The translations under genes were made by a program, and so were the position numbers. DNA of 64,000 bases from GCA-2732755 sp965228265 (GTDB taxonomy: Bacteria; Planctomycetota; Phycisphaerae; Phycisphaerales; UBA1924), in the NCBI GenBank assembly GCA_965228265.1, contig OZ245804.1, forward strand, positions 2,108,001 to 2,172,000, given 5' to 3'. The notes under the pieces are model-generated. The model did not search any database. It was given only the letters and a program-made list of their open reading frames with translations, and was not told the origin of the DNA. Below, piece by piece: positions 59,873-64,000 of this stretch. Each line of letters begins with the position of its first letter. Position 1 is the first letter of the stretch.

Positions 59873-62800
59873 ATGTTCGGAAAGAAGAAGCGCGACCGCA
59901 ACAACCCCGGCAACGAGCAGTCCGGCAAGGGCAAGAAGAAGGCCGACTTCGGGATCGAGCCGCTCGAGAAGCGGGTGCTCATGTCAGCGAGTTGGGTCGA
60001 CGCCGACACCGGCGAAGCGCAGGACGGCCCGACACACGACGCAGATGAATTCCAGGGCACGGACATGGCCGACGTCGCCAACGGCGGCAACGGTGATGAC
60101 ATCCTCTTCGGCAACGGTGGCGATGACATCCTCTCCGGCGGTAATCACAATGACAAGCTCTACGGCGGCGACGGGGACGACCAACTCGACGGCGGGACCG
60201 GAGAAGACCAACTCTACGGAGGCTCTGGGAACGACACGCTGGTGGGTGGCAGCCAGGCGGATCACCTTGTCGGCGGCAGCGGGAACGACTCTCTCGATGG
60301 TGGCACGGACAATGACAATCTCATCGGCGGCAGCGGTAATGACGAGCTGATCGGTGGTCATGGTGACGATTATCTTGATGGCGGCGATGGCGATGACAAT
60401 CTCGACGGCGGCACCGGGGATGATGTTGTCATCGGCGGCTCAGGTAATGACACGATCACCGGAGACCACGGCGATGACATCATCACAGGCGGCGCAGGCG
60501 ATGACACGATCGACGCCGGCACTGGAAATGACGTCATCCACTACACCGTCGGCGACGGCTCCGATGTCGTGATCGGTGACTGGGGCACGGACCGCATCGA
60601 GATTCACGGCGTGCAGAACGCCGCCTCGCATGTTCTCGTTGAAGACGGCGCCACCTACACCGCAAGAACAGGCGATGTCGTGACGCCCGACCGCGTGGTC
60701 ATCTCCGTCAACGGCGTCAAGTCGATCGAAGCCGACGGCATCGAGGAGATCACCTTCAACTCGGCGCACGAGGGCGACACACTCGAGACCTCGGGCGACC
60801 TGGATGCTCTGGGCCTCAATACGTCGGACGTGACGATGGTCGAGCCTGAGCCGGAAAACACCGCTCCGACCGATCTCACATTCACCGGCGGCACAGTCGC
60901 CGAGGATGCCGTCGCGGGCACGGTCGTCGCGGTTGCTTCGGTGGTCGACGCGGACGACGGCGACAGCCACACATACGAACTCGTCGACAACGCTGGCGGG
61001 CGGTTCGAGATCGACCCGGACACAGGCGAGATCACCGTCGCCGACGGGGCAAGCCTGAACTACGAAGCCGCCGGGGCTCATGCCGTGACCGTGCGTGTCA
61101 CCGATGCCGAGGGCGAGACGTACGAGGAGTCGCTCTCGATCGGAGTGACCGATGTGAACGACGCGCCGACGGATCTTGTGTTCTCGTCTGGCAACCCCGA
61201 CTTTGAGATCTCGGCCGAGCAGGTCGCTGCAGGGCTGCCAGAAGGTGCCGAGCCCTCCGAATACACGGTTTCCGGCGTGCCCGAGGGCGCGCAGCTCTCG
61301 GCGGGCACGCAGAACGACGACGGCACATGGACCGTCAGCGCGGATCAGGTCGATGGCCTGAAGGTCATCGGTGCGGACCCGACCTCGTCCATTGCGCTCA
61401 CGTTCTCGACGGACGTCACGACCTACGAAGCCGAGACGACCACGATCAACGGCTCCAATGTTCGCACAACGGACGCGGGATTCACGGTCACCGCGCGCTC
61501 GATCAACGATGACGGTTCACTCACCGAAGCAAGCGCCGACAACATCGTCCGCAACGGCAGCTCGTTCGCGGTCAACGGGAGCACGGGCGGCCCGAGCTCT
61601 CAGATCGGCTTCGACGCTTCGAAGGGTGTGTCCGAGGAACTGATCGTTTCATTCGATGAGCCGCTCACGAGCGTCCAGGCGAAGATCTCAAAGCTCTTTA
61701 CGGACGAGGCCGGCAGTTGCGAGCAGGGCGAGTGGGTGGCGCTCCGTGACGGTGTGGAGGTCGCATCGAGCGTCTTCATCGCGACACGCAACGATAGCGC
61801 GACGCTGGACATTGAGACAGACGGCGAGCCGTTCGACCAGGTCATCTTCCGCGCAACCGAGTACACGGGCGGCCAGAACGGCAAGACGAGCGACTCTTCG
61901 GACTACCAGATCGACTGGATCAGCTTCGACCAGGATGTGGCAAACGTCACGCATTACGATCTCCCGGTGACGGTTGAGGCCTCGTGGGGCGAGGCGGACG
62001 CGGCGACGGTCGTTGAAAACGCACCGGCAGGCACGGTCGTCGCGACCATGTCCGTCGCCGATCCGGACGCGGGCGACTCGCACACGTTCGAGCTTGTCGG
62101 CGACGCGGACGGTCGGTTCACGATCGACCCAGACTCTGGCGTGGTGACTGTCGCCGATGGCGCCGAACTCGATCACGAATCGGTGGGCGAGCACGAAGTC
62201 GTCGTGCGCGTGACAGACGCCGAGGGTGCGACGTACGACGAAACACTCTCGATCACGGTCTCCGATGCGAACGAGGCGCCGACCGAGATTCAACTCGCCG
62301 GCGGCTCTGTGGCCGAGGACGCTGAGCCTGGCACGTACGTGGGCACCGCCACGGCCTCTGATCAGGATGCGGGCGACTCGCATTCGTACGAACTTGTCGG
62401 CGACGCGGAGGGTCGGTTCACGATCGACCCCGACACCGGCGTGGTAACTGTCGCCGACGGTGCCGAGCTCGATCACGAATTGGCGTCCTCGCACGAGATC
62501 ACGATCCGCGTGACAGATGCGCAGGGCGAGACGTACGACGAGACGCTCGAAGTGTCGGTCACCGATGTCAACGAAGCCCCGACTGAGGTTGCGTTCGCGG
62601 GCGGCACGGTCGCGGAGAACTCAGCGGCCGGCACGGTCGTGGGCACGGTGTCAGTCACCGATCCGGACGCGGGTGATTCGCACAGCTACACGCTCGTCGA
62701 TGATGCCGACGGCCGATTCACGATCAATGCGGAGGGGCAGATCACCGTCGCCGAGGGCGCCGACCTGAACTACGAGGCCGAGAACGCCCACCAGGTCACC

Positions 62801-64000
62801 GTTCGCGTCACCGACGAATCGGGCGAAACTGTCGAAGAGGTTATCGATATCACCGTGGCCAACGTGATGGAAACGCTCGTGGTCACCGGCAACGAGACGC
62901 TGCACGCGTCCGACGGGCCCTTCGAACATGTTGTCATCAACGGGGGCTACATCGAGATCGACGGCAATGCCGAGATCTCGGGCAATCTGACCATCGAGAA
63001 CGCCGCGCGCATCAACGGCGGCGAGATCTCGGTCACCGGCGATGTGACGACCACGGACACCAGCTACCACGGCTCCGCGGTCATCGTGCTCTCGGGTGAG
63101 GGGGCGCAAACGATCTCGACCGGCGACGGCACGGGTGAGCTGCACAACGTCTCGATCGAGAACACCTCTGGCCAGGTCACGATCGAGGGCGATCTGCAGA
63201 TCTCGGGCAACTACACGGACAACGGCAACACGGTCGACGCCACCGGAGCCACCGTCGAGTTGCAGGGCAACGCCAATGTCGATGGCTCGGGCACGAGCTT
63301 CGGCGATGTGGACCTCAACGGCGGGTACTTCGAGATCTCGGAGATGCACATCGACGGTGATCTGACCATCGAAAACGCCGCCCGCATCAACGGCGGCGAG
63401 ATCTCGGTCACCGGCGATGTGACGACCACCGACACCAGCTACCACGGCTCGGCGGTGATCGTGCTCTCGGGTAATGATGCGCAGACAATCTCAACCGGTG
63501 ACGGCACGGGCGAACTGCACAACGTCTCGATCGAGAACACCTCTGGCCAGGTCACAATCGAGGGGGATCTCCAGATCTCTGGCAACTACACGGACAACGG
63601 CAACGCGGTCGATGCCACCGGCGCGACCGTCGAATTGCAGGGCAACGCGAGCGTCACAGGCTCGGACACGAGCTTCGGCGATGTGGACCTCAACGGCGGG
63701 TACTTCGAGATCTCGGAGATGCACGTCGACGGCGACCTGACCATCGAGAACGCCGCCCGCATCAACGGCGGCGAGATCTCGGTGACGGGCGATGTGACGA
63801 CCACGGACACCAGCTACCACGGCTCGGCGGTGATCGTGCTCTCGGGCGACGGCGCGCAGTCGATCTCGACCGGCGACGGGACGGGCGAACTGCACAACGT
63901 CTCGATCGAGAACACCTCTGGCCAGGTCACGATCGAGGGGGATCTGCAGATCTCTGGCAACTACACGGACAACGGTAACACGGTCGACGCCACCGGCGCC
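59873..64000 (+). CDS. Giant LEPR-XLL/RTX/cadherin-repeat surface protein (partial, 3' end outside window)
   Basis: 1376 codons are present, all in one frame, and the gene continues past the right edge. A Lys-rich start is followed by a LEPR-XLL-type motif LEKRVLMSA (31-39), found at the N-terminus of giant exported planctomycetal proteins. Residues about 73-222 are RTX calcium-binding nonapeptides (GGxGxDxLx). Then come cadherin-like domains ending in VTDVNDAPT or similar, at about 60857-61170, 62005-62280, 62281-62580 and 62581-62870. Between the first two lies an unassigned beta-rich region (61170-61990). From 62939 come long tandem repeats. GGAG lies about 6 bases before the ATG. Probably an adhesin or surface-layer component secreted by a type I or other route; no type I genes are near. 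Confidence 0.88.
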   Translation, partial: MFGKKKRDRNNPGNEQSGKGKKKADFGIEPLEKRVLMSASWVDADTGEAQDGPTHDADEFQGTDMADVANGGNGDDILFGNGGDDILSGGNHNDKLYGGDGDDQLDGGTGEDQLYGGSGNDTLVGGSQADHLVGGSGNDSLDGGTDNDNLIGGSGNDELIGGHGDDYLDGGDGDDNLDGGTGDDVVIGGSGNDTITGDHGDDIITGGAGDDTIDAGTGNDVIHYTVGDGSDVVIGDWGTDRIEIHGVQNAASHVLVEDGATYTARTGDVVTPDRVVISVNGVKSIEADGIEEITFNSAHEGDTLETSGDLDALGLNTSDVTMVEPEPENTAPTDLTFTGGTVAEDAVAGTVVAVASVVDADDGDSHTYELVDNAGGRFEIDPDTGEITVADGASLNYEAAGAHAVTVRVTDAEGETYEESLSIGVTDVNDAPTDLVFSSGNPDFEISAEQVAAGLPEGAEPSEYTVSGVPEGAQLSAGTQNDDGTWTVSADQVDGLKVIGADPTSSIALTFSTDVTTYEAETTTINGSNVRTTDAGFTVTARSINDDGSLTEASADNIVRNGSSFAVNGSTGGPSSQIGFDASKGVSEELIVSFDEPLTSVQAKISKLFTDEAGSCEQGEWVALRDGVEVASSVFIATRNDSATLDIETDGEPFDQVIFRATEYTGGQNGKTSDSSDYQIDWISFDQDVANVTHYDLPVTVEASWGEADAATVVENAPAGTVVATMSVADPDAGDSHTFELVGDADGRFTIDPDSGVVTVADGAELDHESVGEHEVVVRVTDAEGATYDETLSITVSDANEAPTEIQLAGGSVAEDAEPGTYVGTATASDQDAGDSHSYELVGDAEGRFTIDPDTGVVTVADGAELDHELASSHEITIRVTDAQGETYDETLEVSVTDVNEAPTEVAFAGGTVAENSAAGTVVGTVSVTDPDAGDSHSYTLVDDADGRFTINAEGQITVAEGADLNYEAENAHQVTVRVTDESGETVEEVIDITVANVMETLVVTGNETLHASDGPFEHVVINGGYIEIDGNAEISGNLTIENAARINGGEISVTGDVTTTDTSYHGSAVIVLSGEGAQTISTGDGTGELHNVSIENTSGQVTIEGDLQISGNYTDNGNTVDATGATVELQGNANVDGSGTSFGDVDLNGGYFEISEMHIDGDLTIENAARINGGEISVTGDVTTTDTSYHGSAVIVLSGNDAQTISTGDGTGELHNVSIENTSGQVTIEGDLQISGNYTDNGNAVDATGATVELQGNASVTGSDTSFGDVDLNGGYFEISEMHVDGDLTIENAARINGGEISVTGDVTTTDTSYHGSAVIVLSGDGAQSISTGDGTGELHNVSIENTSGQVTIEGDLQISGNYTDNGNTVDATGA
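62939..64000 (+). repeat. Tandem 375-bp repeats inside the adhesin gene
   Basis: Units begin at 62939, 63317 and 63692 (at the Asn of NGGY), spaced 378 and 375 bases, so about 125 residues each; the third is cut by the window end. GCGAGATCTC recurs at 63021, 63396 and 63771. Units 2 and 3 are nearly identical; unit 1 has a different beginning (GGYIEIDGNAEISGN). The translated unit, with repeated VTIEGDLQISGNYTDNG and LTIENAARINGG, suggests a beta-solenoid. High identity implies recent duplication. Confidence 0.92.

Noticed and set aside
60090..60540. Periodic GGCGGC/GATGAC pattern as a CRISPR-like or non-coding repeat
   Set aside because: The period is codon-based and translates to RTX nonapeptides; there are no conserved repeats separated by unique spacers.

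Overview
The window is GC-rich DNA (about 60-65% by eye) with very short gene spacing. It reads like a member of the Planctomycetota, most likely class Phycisphaerae. The reasons are a LEPR-XLL-type N-terminal motif on a giant RTX/cadherin surface protein, unusually extended ribosomal proteins, an S10-spc-alpha operon lacking adk, rpmD and rpsD, and a type IV pilus/type II secretion-like locus with giant pseudopilins. The class assignment is inference; no taxonomic search was possible.

Region 1 (1-11.2 kb) is mostly housekeeping. It holds a partial hemW-like gene, an FHA-domain protein, a 60-residue zinc finger, the purA-uppS-cdsA run (AMP synthesis, then undecaprenyl diphosphate and CDP-diacylglycerol synthesis), a coiled-coil zinc-ribbon protein behind a good promoter, ruvB with an M28 peptidase lipoprotein on the minus strand, a metal permease with a cysteine-rich tail, and an unrecognised secreted protein.

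Region 2 (11.2-27.4 kb) is one long ribosomal/transcription operon: rpsJ-rplC-rplD-rplW-rplB-rpsS-rplV-rpsC-rplP-rpmC-rpsQ-rplN-rplX-rplE-rpsN-rpsH-rplF-rplR-rpsE-rplO-secY-map-infA-rpmJ-rpsM-rpsK-rpoA-rplQ. It ends in a textbook intrinsic terminator. Two structured non-coding stretches of about 300 bases stand out, upstream of rpsJ and between rplC and rplD. L22 carries an XRE-like helix-turn-helix extension, S14 has lost its zinc cysteines, L2 and methionine aminopeptidase carry active-site-region substitutions, and L17 has an insertion and a tail.

Region 3 (27.4-31 kb) holds pheS without pheT, a 23-bp perfect inverted repeat between convergent genes, a pseudouridine synthase-methyltransferase fusion, and a stand-alone CoaB.

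Region 4 (31.2-48.7 kb) is a co-directional machinery locus: two GspE/PilB-type ATPases flanking a PilT, then PilC/GspF, then G-, H-, I- and J-like pseudopilins, then a GspK-like protein of 1887 residues. Both an extension-type and a retraction-type motor are present. A tRNA-Pro(UGG) follows.

Region 5 (48.9-59.7 kb) is a surface-glycan locus. A minus-strand, stop-start coupled operon encodes a NeuA-like cytidylyltransferase, a 2-hydroxyacid dehydrogenase, an SDR and an SMP-30 lactonase, followed by a glycosyltransferase gene. Divergent from it are a Wzm/Wzt-type ABC exporter, a membrane-anchored coiled-coil methyltransferase with a histone-like Lys/Ala tail, a DUF115-like protein and a two-domain glycosyltransferase. 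The four-gene sugar-acid operon without a NeuB synthase is the best candidate here for an undescribed pathway.

Region 6 (59.9-64 kb, open at the right edge) is the N-terminal 1376 codons of an RTX/cadherin adhesin ending in 125-residue tandem repeats.
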